Origin: a virus
IMG/VR virus record: IMGVR_UViG_3300043353_000046
Coordinates: 1-53,938 of that record
Strand: one strand, 5' to 3'
Length of the DNA stretch: 53,938 nt
Shown here: positions 32,183 to 39,909 of the stretch, piece by piece
Layout: the number at the start of each line of letters is the position of its first letter
Numbering within the stretch: position 1 is the stretch's first letter
Translations under genes and position numbers: made by a program
Notes under the pieces: model-generated
The model's input: only the letters and a program-made list of their open reading frames with translations
Told to the model about the DNA's origin: nothing
Database searches by the model: none

Positions 32183-32688
32183 TCTGCGTCATCCTTCTGG
32201 CCGGGGACCGAAACCTTCTCGTACGACTTCGACGGGACGATTTCCACCGCACCCTTGTAGATGCTGATGTCCCCGCCATCCGCGATGAACTTCTTCTCGT
32301 TGAACTTGCTGCGAGTGGGGGAGATGAGGGTGGTCTTGTACCCCTCCAACTCCAGCGAGACTTCGCCGGTATCCTCCCGCAGGTCTGCAATCTCGGCCTT
32401 CAGTGCGTCCATGCGTGCTTTCGCCGCATCGAGCTTGACCTTGAGGTCCGCGTATTCCCTGAACTTGGTCAGCAGCTTCTGCTTCAGCTTCGGGGCCAGC
32501 TTGACCGTCGTGGTCGTGGTGGTCGTGAGACTCAATCCCATTTCTCTTCTCCTCAACTCGTGATAGCTCTCGGTGTAGCGTTCGAGGCGTTCGATGAAAA
32601 ACTCAGTCGACGGAATGTGGCAGTGAAAGGGTTCGTTGAGAACCTTGGTGTCCAGCTTGATTTGCTGGAGCAGGTCACCGCTGGTCAT
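32179..32688 (-). CDS. Coiled-coil protein, possibly with two translation starts
   Basis: A 169-residue protein. The central region (about 65-105) is a coiled coil (LKVKLDAAKARMDALKAEIA) and the C-terminal region is strand-rich. The start at 32688 is coupled to the upstream gene (ATGA). An internal ATG at 32541 has a very strong GAGGAG site 7 bases upstream and begins MGLSLTTTTTTT, so a shorter 120-residue product is likely as well or instead. The function is unknown. Confidence 0.65.
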   Translation of the reverse strand: MTSGDLLQQIKLDTKVLNEPFHCHIPSTEFFIERLERYTESYHELRRREMGLSLTTTTTTTVKLAPKLKQKLLTKFREYADLKVKLDAAKARMDALKAEIADLREDTGEVSLELEGYKTTLISPTRSKFNEKKFIADGGDISIYKGAVEIVPSKSYEKVSVPGQKDDAE

Positions 32689-32990
32689 GACGTGAAGACC
32701 GGAATGCCTTTGAACAGCACGTGCTCGCGTTCGATGTTGGCTCGCCGGTAGAGGAAGTTCTGACGCATCCAGCGACTCTTTCCTGGGAGAAACCCTTCAG
32801 CATCGTCATCCAGCCCAGGGACCCAGACCTTCACATGCGCCAGTCCAAACTCCAGCGCTTCATAGTCCCCACGCTCAACAAAGAACGCATCGGGTAGGTC
32901 GCGCATCGAGCGAACATTCGTCGACTGGCGAAGACTGGCCTCGATAGCGCGGAATCGACGTAGCAGGCGCTTGGTCTCTCCGAAGGTCAT
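32685..32990 (-). CDS. Hypothetical protein
   Basis: A 101-residue basic protein beginning MTFGETKRLLRRFRAIEASL. I chose ATG 32990, which overlaps the stop of a tiny upstream membrane-protein gene (ATGA), over the longer frame. No family is recognised. Confidence 0.65.
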   Translation of the reverse strand: MTFGETKRLLRRFRAIEASLRQSTNVRSMRDLPDAFFVERGDYEALEFGLAHVKVWVPGLDDDAEGFLPGKSRWMRQNFLYRRANIEREHVLFKGIPVFTS

Positions 32991-33106
32991 GCGTGCAGCC
33001 CCTGCAGCAGCCATGTGACCAGCACGGCGAGAATCCACGCCCAGGCGAGCGCCCAGAGCAGGATGCCGATGCGGAGGAGCCAGGAGACGTAGCGACAGAG
33101 TTTCAT
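32987..33106 (-). CDS. Tiny membrane protein
   Basis: A 39-residue protein with a basic start and one long, Trp- and Leu-rich membrane segment (residues 8-35: SWLLRIGILLWALAWAW). It is translationally coupled to the downstream gene by an ATGA overlap. Small single-span proteins like this are often missed by gene finders. Confidence 0.6.
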   Translation of the reverse strand: MKLCRYVSWLLRIGILLWALAWAWILAVLVTWLLQGLHA

Positions 33107-33112
33107 GTACCC

Positions 33113-33337
33113 CTATACCCGAGAGCCAACTAGCGTGTATCGCCAGACGCGGCCTTTCTCGCGTGTGGACCGAATGTCCCAGCCCTGTCGACGGAGCCAG
33201 AAAATCACCGAGCCAAAGCGCCAGCCGCCGACCAACACCAGCGCAGGACCCGAGAGCCCAGCGGAGCCAGCGTCAATCAACGCCTGACGAACGGCGTCAA
33301 TGTGCAGCTCGGTTGGGTCCATAACCTTCTCGCTCAT
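33113..33337 (-). CDS. Small winged-helix-like protein
   Basis: A 74-residue protein starting at ATG 33337, overlapping the polymerase stop by 4 bases. The pattern helix (VRQALIDAG), turn (GLSGPALV), helix (GSVIFWLRRQG) and wing (VWRYTLVGSR) is consistent with a winged helix-turn-helix DNA-binding protein. It is co-transcribed with the DNA polymerase and could regulate it or the host. Confidence 0.6.
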   Translation of the reverse strand: MSEKVMDPTELHIDAVRQALIDAGSAGLSGPALVLVGGWRFGSVIFWLRRQGWDIRSTREKGRVWRYTLVGSRV

Positions 33338-35385
33338 TTGTGATACCTCTCTCCGGTCCAGCCCTCGGCAGCGACCGGGCAGCCGTCCGCCCACTCTGGG
33401 CATTCAGCCATCAGCGCTTCGAACGCATGTACCTCACCCAGCAAGGGGTGTGCCTCAGCGACCAATTCATCATGGACCGTGAGGATGATGTTGTAGATAC
33501 CCGTGTTTTCGGCCCGAACCATCGCGGCGGCCATCAAATCCCGCGCAATCGCCTGCACATAGTTCTCGACCAACGAGCCCCCGTACGTCCTCTGTTCACA
33601 CCACTGGTGGGTGGTCGCACTGACACCCATGAAGGACAGTTGGAGCTTATCGGTACCCCATGAGGTCCGACCCATTTTGACCTTCGGGTTCGGATACACA
33701 ATGCGTCGGCCGCTCGGCAGGTAGCAGTAGAGGAACCAGCCTTCCTTCTTGTAGGTGATGCGACCCACTGTATACGCCTTACCGGGGTTCTGGACGGCAG
33801 CGATGGCGGCAGCCTCGGTGGCATACCACATCTCCTTCACCCGCCAGAACTTGGTCCGGTAGGCGTCCACAACGCCCTGACTGAAGTCCTCGTCGATGAT
33901 GACGCCATAGGTCTTGGCTGAATCGACGAACCGACTGGCGCCCATCTGGAACCCCAGACCGAGGATAGCGGCCTTCCCCAGCTGACGCTCTTGCGGGTGG
34001 TCTTTCTTGTTGCACGGGCGCTGGTAGATTTCACACGCCATCGCGATGTAGGGGTCTGCACCAGGAGTGCGGAACAGCGCCAGACCCTCTTCGTCCTCAG
34101 CGCACCAGAGGAGCACACGGGCCTCGATAGACGCATAGTCGGCCACGAACAAATGCTTCCCCGATGACGGGATGATGGCGCCTCTCAGCGCATACGACAG
34201 TGGCTTCATCACCGAGTCCCACTCGCCCACGATGATGTCGCGGGCACGCGTTTTCAGCAGCGCCCACGTCGCATCCATGTCGCTGACACTCTTGTCGCCT
34301 TTCGGGAAGTTGTGGGGTTGGACACCCTTACCACTCCACCGTCCCGTGCCGGCGCCATGATAGAGGAGTCCCCCTCGGACCCTCCAATCACCGACCGACC
34401 AGTTCTTCATCGCCTCATACTTGGCAGTGCTCGACTTGCCGAGCATGAACATCAGCTCGACACCTCGACGCAACTCAGGACTCAGCCAGTCCCAGGTCAG
34501 CATCTCTTCGAGGGTCTGCTTTTGGGTGTTCTCGACCGCCAGCCCGTGTTCCGCAAACCACGCGACCATCTGGGCACGCTTGGTCGCCCGGTCGACTTTG
34601 CCCCCGGTCAACTCCTTCAACTCCGCATTGAGGACGACGGTCTCCTTGGCGATGAGCGCCAGCGCCGTCTCCACAGCCTCGCTATCGAGCTGGAAGCCAC
34701 GAGCGTTAATCTTCTGGTCCAGCAGGTAGAGTTCGGTTTCCTCGGGACTCAGGTCGGGAATCATCGCGGACAACGCCTCTTCCGCGAGCACGTCCTGACA
34801 GCAATACGCCCACAACTGGACGTAGAGGTCGAAGGACTCATGATAGACACGCGGATGCGGCTTCTTCCCGTGTTTCAGCTTCCACGCTTCCAACTCCTTC
34901 TTGCGGGGCTTGCGGGGTTTGGTCAGCTTCTTCATGACCTTGCTGCCACTCGCGTCCTTGCGAATCCGCATCATCAGCGCTGCACACGCCTCATCGAGTC
35001 CTCGGGGGAGCGCATGGGACGCGGCCTTCGCACCCGAGCAACGCCACTGATGATTTTGTATCTCTGGCCACCCATAGCGGGGGACCATGATGTTCACCCA
35101 CATACAGAACTCGAACCAGTTGATGTGGGCTTCGACGAGTCCACCTGATTGAATCCATTTGAATAACTCGACCAGCTCGGGACCGTCGCCCTCATCCTCA
35201 ATCCCAAACTTCCGGTAGATGGGATGCCAGATAGCGGTCTTGTCCTTCGGCCAGTAGGGGAGCCGGAAGGCAAAGCACATGACTTCGGTGGTCGGATGCT
35301 GGCTGTAGACCCACGTGCCATGCGCTTTGATGTCGCAGGCGGATCTTGTTTCAAAATCGATCACGCTTTTGAGAGCGTTAGACAT
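33334..35385 (-). CDS. polA: Family A DNA polymerase
   Basis: A 683-residue DNA polymerase I-type enzyme. The 3'-5' exonuclease motifs are DFETRSACD (Asp10, Glu12), a weaker second motif near 87-92 and YCCQD (Tyr194, Asp198). The polymerase motifs are A, DYASIEAR at 416-423; B, R467-x3-K471-x3-L475-x3-F479; and C, VHDEL near 640. The residue equivalent to E. coli Phe762 is Leu475, which in published surveys of phage PolA is associated with temperate lifestyles and slower, more accurate synthesis. It is the replicative polymerase of the phage. No 5' nuclease domain is present. Confidence 0.97.
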   Translation of the reverse strand: MSNALKSVIDFETRSACDIKAHGTWVYSQHPTTEVMCFAFRLPYWPKDKTAIWHPIYRKFGIEDEGDGPELVELFKWIQSGGLVEAHINWFEFCMWVNIMVPRYGWPEIQNHQWRCSGAKAASHALPRGLDEACAALMMRIRKDASGSKVMKKLTKPRKPRKKELEAWKLKHGKKPHPRVYHESFDLYVQLWAYCCQDVLAEEALSAMIPDLSPEETELYLLDQKINARGFQLDSEAVETALALIAKETVVLNAELKELTGGKVDRATKRAQMVAWFAEHGLAVENTQKQTLEEMLTWDWLSPELRRGVELMFMLGKSSTAKYEAMKNWSVGDWRVRGGLLYHGAGTGRWSGKGVQPHNFPKGDKSVSDMDATWALLKTRARDIIVGEWDSVMKPLSYALRGAIIPSSGKHLFVADYASIEARVLLWCAEDEEGLALFRTPGADPYIAMACEIYQRPCNKKDHPQERQLGKAAILGLGFQMGASRFVDSAKTYGVIIDEDFSQGVVDAYRTKFWRVKEMWYATEAAAIAAVQNPGKAYTVGRITYKKEGWFLYCYLPSGRRIVYPNPKVKMGRTSWGTDKLQLSFMGVSATTHQWCEQRTYGGSLVENYVQAIARDLMAAAMVRAENTGIYNIILTVHDELVAEAHPLLGEVHAFEALMAECPEWADGCPVAAEGWTGERYHK

Positions 35386-35881
35386 GGTTCCACGCTCGAT
35401 GCACGTTGATGCGATTGATGGTCATGCGACAGACGCCGTACTCAGTCGCAAGGTCTCTCTGCGTTTCACCGTCAGCGAGACGACGTCGAATCTGCACAAC
35501 CTTGGTGGGTGAGAGAACGTACTTGCGGCGAACCCGCTTTAGCATATCCCACACGTTGTCTGCCCTCGTCCCATACTCTAGATTGCCTGCGTGTGCGTTC
35601 TGCCGGTCATCATCTTTGTGACGCACTTCGCAACCTTCGGGACATGGCCCGATGAAGGCAGCGGCGACCAGAGCGTGAACACAATACGTACGCCCTCTCC
35701 CAAGACACACTGTTGGATACCCGTTACTGGCAATACCCGGTCGAAGCATCTGCGGCTTCTTGCGTCTGCGCTCCGCAGCAGGTTTGCGTAGATCCCCGCC
35801 CAAGGCGGCCCAACTACGAACGCGACCGAGGTTAGAGACCTCATAGTCAGAATGGTGCGTCGGTCGCCACTCCTCGGCCAT
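35378..35881 (-). CDS. HNH homing endonuclease (NUMOD4)
   Basis: A 167-residue protein with an N-terminal NUMOD4 motif (EEWRPTHHSDYEVSNLGRVRS), a central HNH_3 domain (VHALVAAAFIGPCPEG, RHKDDDRQNAHAGNLEYGT) and a C-terminal helix-turn-helix (DLATEYGVCRMTINRI). This is a complete free-standing homing endonuclease. It lies directly upstream of polA, overlapping it by 8 bases; homing nucleases often sit beside polymerase genes, which they target in related phages. Confidence 0.9.
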   Translation of the reverse strand: MAEEWRPTHHSDYEVSNLGRVRSWAALGGDLRKPAAERRRKKPQMLRPGIASNGYPTVCLGRGRTYCVHALVAAAFIGPCPEGCEVRHKDDDRQNAHAGNLEYGTRADNVWDMLKRVRRKYVLSPTKVVQIRRRLADGETQRDLATEYGVCRMTINRINVHRAWNHV

Positions 35882-36471
35882 TAGAACGGCCTCGCGTACA
35901 GAGAGTCCGCCCGATACAACGACAGCATCGGCGCCCCCGACAGCGGGACCTTCGACCAGATCATCCAGGCCGTCGTGACGCTGTCGGAATTGCCGTTGCC
36001 CGTGAAGCTGTAGCGCGGCATCACGAGCTTACGGGTGAGCGGGTTGGCTTCGAGGAACGGGCCTCGGGGGTTGACGTGAGCGGTAGGCTCCTCGAAGGAG
36101 AGCCGCAACATCATCGCCACGCCCACACGAGCGTGCTTGATGGCGTTGGCCACGATGTTCGTGCAGAGGGGCATCACGTAGGGCGGGTTGGTGATGATCC
36201 AATCGAACTCACGCCCGTAGAGAGGCGAGGTATAGCACTCGTCGGTGGACGCACACACATTGTTGTTCGCCGTGATGTCTTCATCGACGTCATTCGTAAA
36301 GACAATGAGGCCACCTTCCTGGGCGAGCACGTCCACGATAGACCCATCGCCCGAACAGCATTCCAGCACGTTGCCGTCAATCTCGGGGACATGCGCCAGC
36401 AGGGCTCGGGTCATCCATGCGGGCGTGTAGTAGGCATCGAGAGGCCGCCGTGTACCCTTGGTGCGCTTCAC
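35881..36471 (-). CDS. Adenine-specific DNA methyltransferase-like protein
   Basis: A 196-residue Rossmann methyltransferase. LECCSGDGSIVDVLA is the AdoMet-binding motif I, FTNDVDED is motif II, and DWIITNPPYV is the catalytic DPPY-type motif IV with NPPY. It has no recognisable target-recognition domain, so the specificity may be loose. GTG 36471 overlaps the upstream stop (GTGA). A role in protecting phage DNA from restriction is likely. Confidence 0.85.
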   Translation of the reverse strand: MKRTKGTRRPLDAYYTPAWMTRALLAHVPEIDGNVLECCSGDGSIVDVLAQEGGLIVFTNDVDEDITANNNVCASTDECYTSPLYGREFDWIITNPPYVMPLCTNIVANAIKHARVGVAMMLRLSFEEPTAHVNPRGPFLEANPLTRKLVMPRYSFTGNGNSDSVTTAWMIWSKVPLSGAPMLSLYRADSLYARPF

Positions 36472-37286
36472 TTGGTCCCCCGCAGAAACTCCACCACCCG
36501 CTCGGCGTGCTTCATGCCAAACAACTTGGACTTGCCATTCTTGTCGGGCACTTCGAGGGTGGCCCACTGGCGGGCATTCGCGGCAGCTGCGTTAGCGACA
36601 GACCCGAAAGCCCGCTCGGCCGCGAGACTGACACGCACGCCGACTCCCGGCCAACGCGTCATCGCCTGACGCCTCTCGTTGAGGGGTATGAAAGTAGTGG
36701 GCTTGTGCATCGCCAGATGGCTCTTGTGATCGTCCATCGAGTCGGTGTCAGTCCACCATCGGTATTGGCGAGCGATCCACCGCAGCGTGTCGCGCCTCGT
36801 GTTGGTCTCCTTGACCATGATGCCGGCGTTGAGGAAGTAGGTCAGCAGGTGGCCTTCGTACTCGGAGGCGTTCATCTTGCCGGGCACAGGCGCCCACTGC
36901 TGCCGATACTTGCTGTAGGCGCAGACGAGCCCCTGCCGGTCACTCGTCCAGGCGCCCTCGATCAACAGCCAGGCGTAGTCGAAGGTAGGCTGCTCGGTGA
37001 AGGGGCTCAGGCCGGGGAGCTGATGGCCGGCGAGTCTGCCATCCCTGATGCTCCCAATGGTCTCGTTGAGTGTCTTGAACTCGATGCCGATGTCGACCGA
37101 CTTGCCCTTACGACCATTGCCAGAGAACGCGACGTCTCCGAAATTCAAGGTCGTCTTCTCAACAGGCAGTCCGAGGTCACGCAAAGGCTGAATCAATTCT
37201 CGACTACCTGCGCGGTAGTCAATGAGCAGCAAGGGGCACCCACTGAATGCGTCCACCGACGTGCGCGATGACAACCGGGTAGACAT
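36468..37286 (-). CDS. ERCC4/XPF-type nuclease with helix-hairpin-helix
   Basis: A 272-residue protein. The ERCC4 nuclease domain occupies residues 18-110: LLLIDYRAGSREL, then TTLNFGDVAF, then IGIEFKTLNETIGSIRDGRL. These carry the conserved Asp, the G-D and the E-x-K of the XPF active site, although the canonical ERK is changed to EFK. The C-terminal RWPGVGVRVSLAAERAFGS is a helix-hairpin-helix. It probably cuts branched or flap DNA during recombination. The annotated start overlaps the next upstream gene by 68 bases, so a later GTG or TTG start is possible. Confidence 0.8.
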   Translation of the reverse strand: MSTRLSSRTSVDAFSGCPLLLIDYRAGSRELIQPLRDLGLPVEKTTLNFGDVAFSGNGRKGKSVDIGIEFKTLNETIGSIRDGRLAGHQLPGLSPFTEQPTFDYAWLLIEGAWTSDRQGLVCAYSKYRQQWAPVPGKMNASEYEGHLLTYFLNAGIMVKETNTRRDTLRWIARQYRWWTDTDSMDDHKSHLAMHKPTTFIPLNERRQAMTRWPGVGVRVSLAAERAFGSVANAAAANARQWATLEVPDKNGKSKLFGMKHAERVVEFLRGTK

Positions 37287-37494
37287 CGTAATTCCTGCCG
37301 TAGCGGGCCGTCACCCCACCGCGTGTCATTCTCTCCCACGCTTCGAGGGCGTAGTGGTCAGAATTACCGTCGATGACGACCCGACCACCCTTCCGCACGC
37401 GTCCAGTGAATAGCATCCGAACGCCAATACGCTGCCCAATAGAGTAGAGACCTGTGTTGACCTTTATGAAGTTGTGCGGAGCAGCGAGGTTCAC
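37219..37494 (-). CDS. Hypothetical protein
   Basis: A 91-residue basic, strand-rich protein. GTG 37494 overlaps the upstream stop (GTGA). It overlaps the XPF-type gene downstream by up to 68 bases, which is long for this operon and suggests that the nuclease start is too early. No family is recognised. Confidence 0.6.
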   Translation of the reverse strand: MNLAAPHNFIKVNTGLYSIGQRIGVRMLFTGRVRKGGRVVIDGNSDHYALEAWERMTRGGVTARYGRNYDVYPVVIAHVGGRIQWVPLAAH

Positions 37495-37640
37495 AGCGTC
37501 ACCCCGTAGTAACTAGCTGCCTGCTTGAGAAGGCGTTCACGCTCGCCCGCATACATCTTGTCCAGAATCGCCAGCACCAACGCGAACACCTTGATGTGCT
37601 GGGGAACGGTGACTTCGGTCTTGAGGGTGGAGACCTTCAT
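37491..37640 (-). CDS. Small helical protein
   Basis: A 49-residue protein beginning MKVSTLKTEVTVPQHIKVFA. It is coupled to both neighbours by 4-base overlaps (ATGA upstream, GTGA downstream). No function is known. Confidence 0.6.
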   Translation of the reverse strand: MKVSTLKTEVTVPQHIKVFALVLAILDKMYAGERERLLKQAASYYGVTL

Positions 37641-37837
37641 CACTTCACCACAGTGGCGTCAACGCGTTCGAGACTCAGCACGGTCAGCGTGCCCGAGTCA
37701 TACGCTCGCGTGTCCCGTGCGAACGCCTTGTAGGCTTTGGTCAGGGCGTCCGTCGCGGTCTTGGCGAACACGTAGTAGAGTTCCGTCTGCCCGTAGAAGG
37801 AGTCGTCCAGCCGCATCTTGATGACGAACACGCTCAT
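37640..37837 (-). CDS. Hypothetical protein
   Basis: A 65-residue protein, MSVFVIKMRLDDSFYGQTELYY and on, with an alpha/beta pattern. ATG 37837 has AGGGG at an 8-base spacing and is preferred to ATG 37843. No family is recognised. Confidence 0.6.
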   Translation of the reverse strand: MSVFVIKMRLDDSFYGQTELYYVFAKTATDALTKAYKAFARDTRAYDSGTLTVLSLERVDATVVK

Positions 37838-37849
37838 GGTCATAGCCCC

Positions 37850-38629
37850 TCAAATCCAATCGGACTCGTCAGAGTCTGGAAACATCATCTGCGCCAGCGA
37901 AGAGAAGGTCGCCATCTCACCCGAGAAGGTCTGGTCCTGAATGTCGCGTCCGCCCGGCCCCCGGCTCTTGCCCACGGTAATCGCCATCTGACCGTTGACC
38001 CTGGTGTGCTCGATGGTGGTGTGGACGAGCGCGTCGATGCCGTCCATGCCGTCCACAATGCGGGCGCCGGTCTGGGTCGCAGCTTTCGCACCAGTCTTGT
38101 TGTTGACCTTCTGGCCCCATTCGTTCTTCATGCCCTGGATGAGACCGAAGTTGACGTCGCTGGCCTTCGCCATCGAGATGAGCCGGCGAATCTTGCCCTT
38201 CAGCTTGTCCCAGTCCTTGGGCGGGGCAGCGGCGAACGCATCGTCAGTCCCAAACTCCGCAAAGAAAAACAGCTTGAACACGTCGGTCTCGCGGTCCCAG
38301 ATAATCGTGCGGGCGTGCGAGATGGCGACCTCGAAGTCCGTGACGAACTTGTCGCGAGCTTCAACCGCTTTGGCGTGCGTGTAGTCCTCGCCCACGCCTT
38401 GGCCCAGGTCATACTCCGCGATATACACTTCCTTGTCGGCAGCGTAGGTCTCGACCACGCCTTCGAGTCCCTGGTCGAGGGTCTGGATGACGATTGGCGC
38501 GGGGGCTCCTAGCCAGAAGGATGTCTTGCCGGTACCCACCTCACCGAATGACGCAGCGATGATGCGTGGCTTGATGTCGGTCGTGGCCTTCGTGTATCGC
38601 GAGAACGGGTTGTTCGCAGTCTTCGCCAT
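37850..38629 (-). CDS. Sak4-like RecA-fold ATPase
   Basis: A 259-residue AAA_24-type protein. The Walker A is GEVGTGKTS at 29-37 and the Walker B is RTIIWDRETD around 107-116. The domain is single and has no lid, which fits Sak4-type phage recombinases that assist single-strand annealing with a partner SSB. It lies between a Cas4/RecB-like nuclease upstream and the XPF-type nuclease downstream, and an SSB-like gene is 2 kb upstream, so a complete annealing module is present. Confidence 0.85.
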   Translation of the reverse strand: MAKTANNPFSRYTKATTDIKPRIIAASFGEVGTGKTSFWLGAPAPIVIQTLDQGLEGVVETYAADKEVYIAEYDLGQGVGEDYTHAKAVEARDKFVTDFEVAISHARTIIWDRETDVFKLFFFAEFGTDDAFAAAPPKDWDKLKGKIRRLISMAKASDVNFGLIQGMKNEWGQKVNNKTGAKAATQTGARIVDGMDGIDALVHTTIEHTRVNGQMAITVGKSRGPGGRDIQDQTFSGEMATFSSLAQMMFPDSDESDWI

Positions 38630-39247
38630 CTAGAGCATCCTCTTCTGTTTTGCGTAGCTGATTAGGGTCTGCCAGTTCTCAGCGAGTTCGCGGGAGGTAA
38701 ATGTGATGTCCCATGCCATCAGTGACGGGCCGAACTGGTCTTTGAAGCTGCCAGCGCCGTTCACGAAGCAGGCGTACAAGCGTGCATACGGTGTCTCCAG
38801 ACAGTGGCAATAGGCCATCATCTGGGTGAGATATTTGTCGGCCTTGGGTGGGAACCCATTGGCCTGTTCGCGGGGAAACCCCTTGCTGCTCATCCAGGTG
38901 AGCTTGATTTCTCCAACGCGTGTGGCGCCGTTGAAGATAACGAGGTCGGGGTTGTAGATGATGCCGTATTCGGGTTCGGTGAGTTCGTCGGGACGTCCAG
39001 ACCCTTCGGTCAGCCGGTCCCGCAGCGCCTTCTCCAACATCTCCTCGAACGCCATACCGATGCCCATGAAGCCGGCTTTGTTCTCCGCCTCTTCGGGCGT
39101 GCCAGTGACCGGCCGGTCATAGCGCTTCGGTTCGAGTTCGCGGTAGAGTGCCCCATAGATGTCGCTCATGTGCAGCCCCACACCCCGGACCACCCCAGGG
39201 GCGTGCTGCGTCATGTTGAGGTCGAAGGGGGTCGGGGTGACGAGCAT
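38630..39247 (-). CDS. Cas4/RecB-like PD-(D/E)XK exonuclease
   Basis: A 205-residue protein. FEEMLEKAL supplies the conserved Glu, YNPDLVIFNG the Asp, and VGEIKLTW the E-x-K, followed by a Tyr/Gln region (YLTQMMAYCHC). This is the RecB-nuclease core without the C-terminal FeS cysteines of true Cas4. Such phage enzymes resect DNA ends for annealing or attack host DNA. It is adjacent to the Sak4-like gene in an unbroken operon. Confidence 0.8.
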   Translation of the reverse strand: MLVTPTPFDLNMTQHAPGVVRGVGLHMSDIYGALYRELEPKRYDRPVTGTPEEAENKAGFMGIGMAFEEMLEKALRDRLTEGSGRPDELTEPEYGIIYNPDLVIFNGATRVGEIKLTWMSSKGFPREQANGFPPKADKYLTQMMAYCHCLETPYARLYACFVNGAGSFKDQFGPSLMAWDITFTSRELAENWQTLISYAKQKRML

Positions 39248-39397
39248 CTAGACCGCTCGCCAGACGCAGTAGACGGAGACCACGCCGGCCATGCCCATCC
39301 ACCCACACAGGCGATATGCGATGACGTTCGCCAGAATGAGGCCAACGAGCATCACCCCGCCACGGAACGCGTCTTCGTCGATGTGTCGAATTCTCAT
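39248..39397 (-). CDS. Small membrane protein
   Basis: A 49-residue protein. The polar N-terminus (MRIRHIDEDAFRGG) is followed by two short membrane segments (about 15-28 and 33-46). ATG 39397 overlaps the stop of an even smaller upstream gene (taATG). It could modulate the envelope during early infection. Confidence 0.6.
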   Translation of the reverse strand: MRIRHIDEDAFRGGVMLVGLILANVIAYRLCGWMGMAGVVSVYCVWRAV

Positions 39398-39480
39398 TAG
39401 TGTTTCCCCGTGAGGCGATAGAAAGACAGCGCACACATGAACAGCGCCGTCAGGGTGACCAGATAGCCCTGGTAGTTCAC
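39397..39480 (-). CDS. Tiny membrane peptide
   Basis: A 27-residue peptide, VNYQGYLVTLTALFMCALSF and on, with one membrane helix. The GTG start overlaps the upstream stop by 4 bases (GTGA) and the stop overlaps the downstream start by one base, so both ends are fixed by coupling. It was found by reading between larger genes. Confidence 0.5.
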   Translation of the reverse strand: MNYQGYLVTLTALFMCALSFYRLTGKH

Positions 39481-39671
39481 GACTTGATACCCATGAGACT
39501 GCCCGGCGCCAGCTGCACACGGGGCTGCGGCATCTTGGTTTTGGCCGCGTGGAACTCATGGACAGCCTGAGTCGCCATCGCGAGCATCCCATGCATCTGG
39601 ATGGGGTTCTCCAGCGGTCCTTCGACCTTGAACTCACCCGCGTCGGTAATCGTGATAGCGACTTGAATCAA
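39477..39671 (-). CDS. Hypothetical protein, TTG start
   Basis: A 64-residue protein beginning IQVAITITDAGEFKVEGPLE and ending in a Lys/Pro-rich tail. The TTG start at 39671 is supported by AGGAGG at a 6-base spacing. It is the first gene after the structured non-coding stretch and its promoter. Confidence 0.6.
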   Translation of the reverse strand: MIQVAITITDAGEFKVEGPLENPIQMHGMLAMATQAVHEFHAAKTKMPQPRVQLAPGSLMGIKS

Positions 39672-39691
39672 AGGGGACCTCCTGTAAGACG

Positions 39692-39721
39692 AGTGTTATC
39701 TACCGTTCAACTCGTTGCCAC
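39692..39721 (-). promoter_or_regulatory. Putative promoter for the recombination genes
   Basis: On the minus strand GTGGCA (39721-39716) is spaced 18 bases from AACACT (39697-39692), matching the GTGGCA-18-TACACT arrangement at 18786. It lies 21 bases before the TTG start at 39671. Confidence 0.35.
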
Positions 39722-39774
39722 TGGTGCCGACCCGAGGGCCGTCTAGTAGCCAGTGTCGCGACTGTATGAGAGAT

Positions 39775-39841
39775 GCCCGTCCTGCAGTCCCGGCTAACGG
39801 AAGTCTCCAACAGGGGCATACCTGCGAGACTGAGGACGGGC
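39775..39841 (-). ncRNA. Structured RNA candidate in the early operon
   Basis: GCCCGTCC (39775-39782) plus CAGTC (39785-39789) pair with GACTG (39828-39832) plus GGACGGGC (39834-39841), giving 13 base pairs with one small internal mismatch around a 38-base loop. The gap between genes here is 238 bases in an operon where genes otherwise overlap. There is no T-run, so it is not an ordinary terminator. CGGAAGTC occurs once in the loop and again at 39853-39862. Either strand could carry the RNA; the operon direction favours the minus strand. Confidence 0.4.
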
Positions 39842-39909
39842 GAGCGGGGCACACGGAAGTCAAGGCAACTCGGTTAGCAGCAGGACTAGCGTGTACCCCT
39901 CATGCCTAA

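Noticed and set aside
34312-35148. 278-codon open frame on the plus strand
   Set aside because: Antisense shadow of the DNA polymerase.
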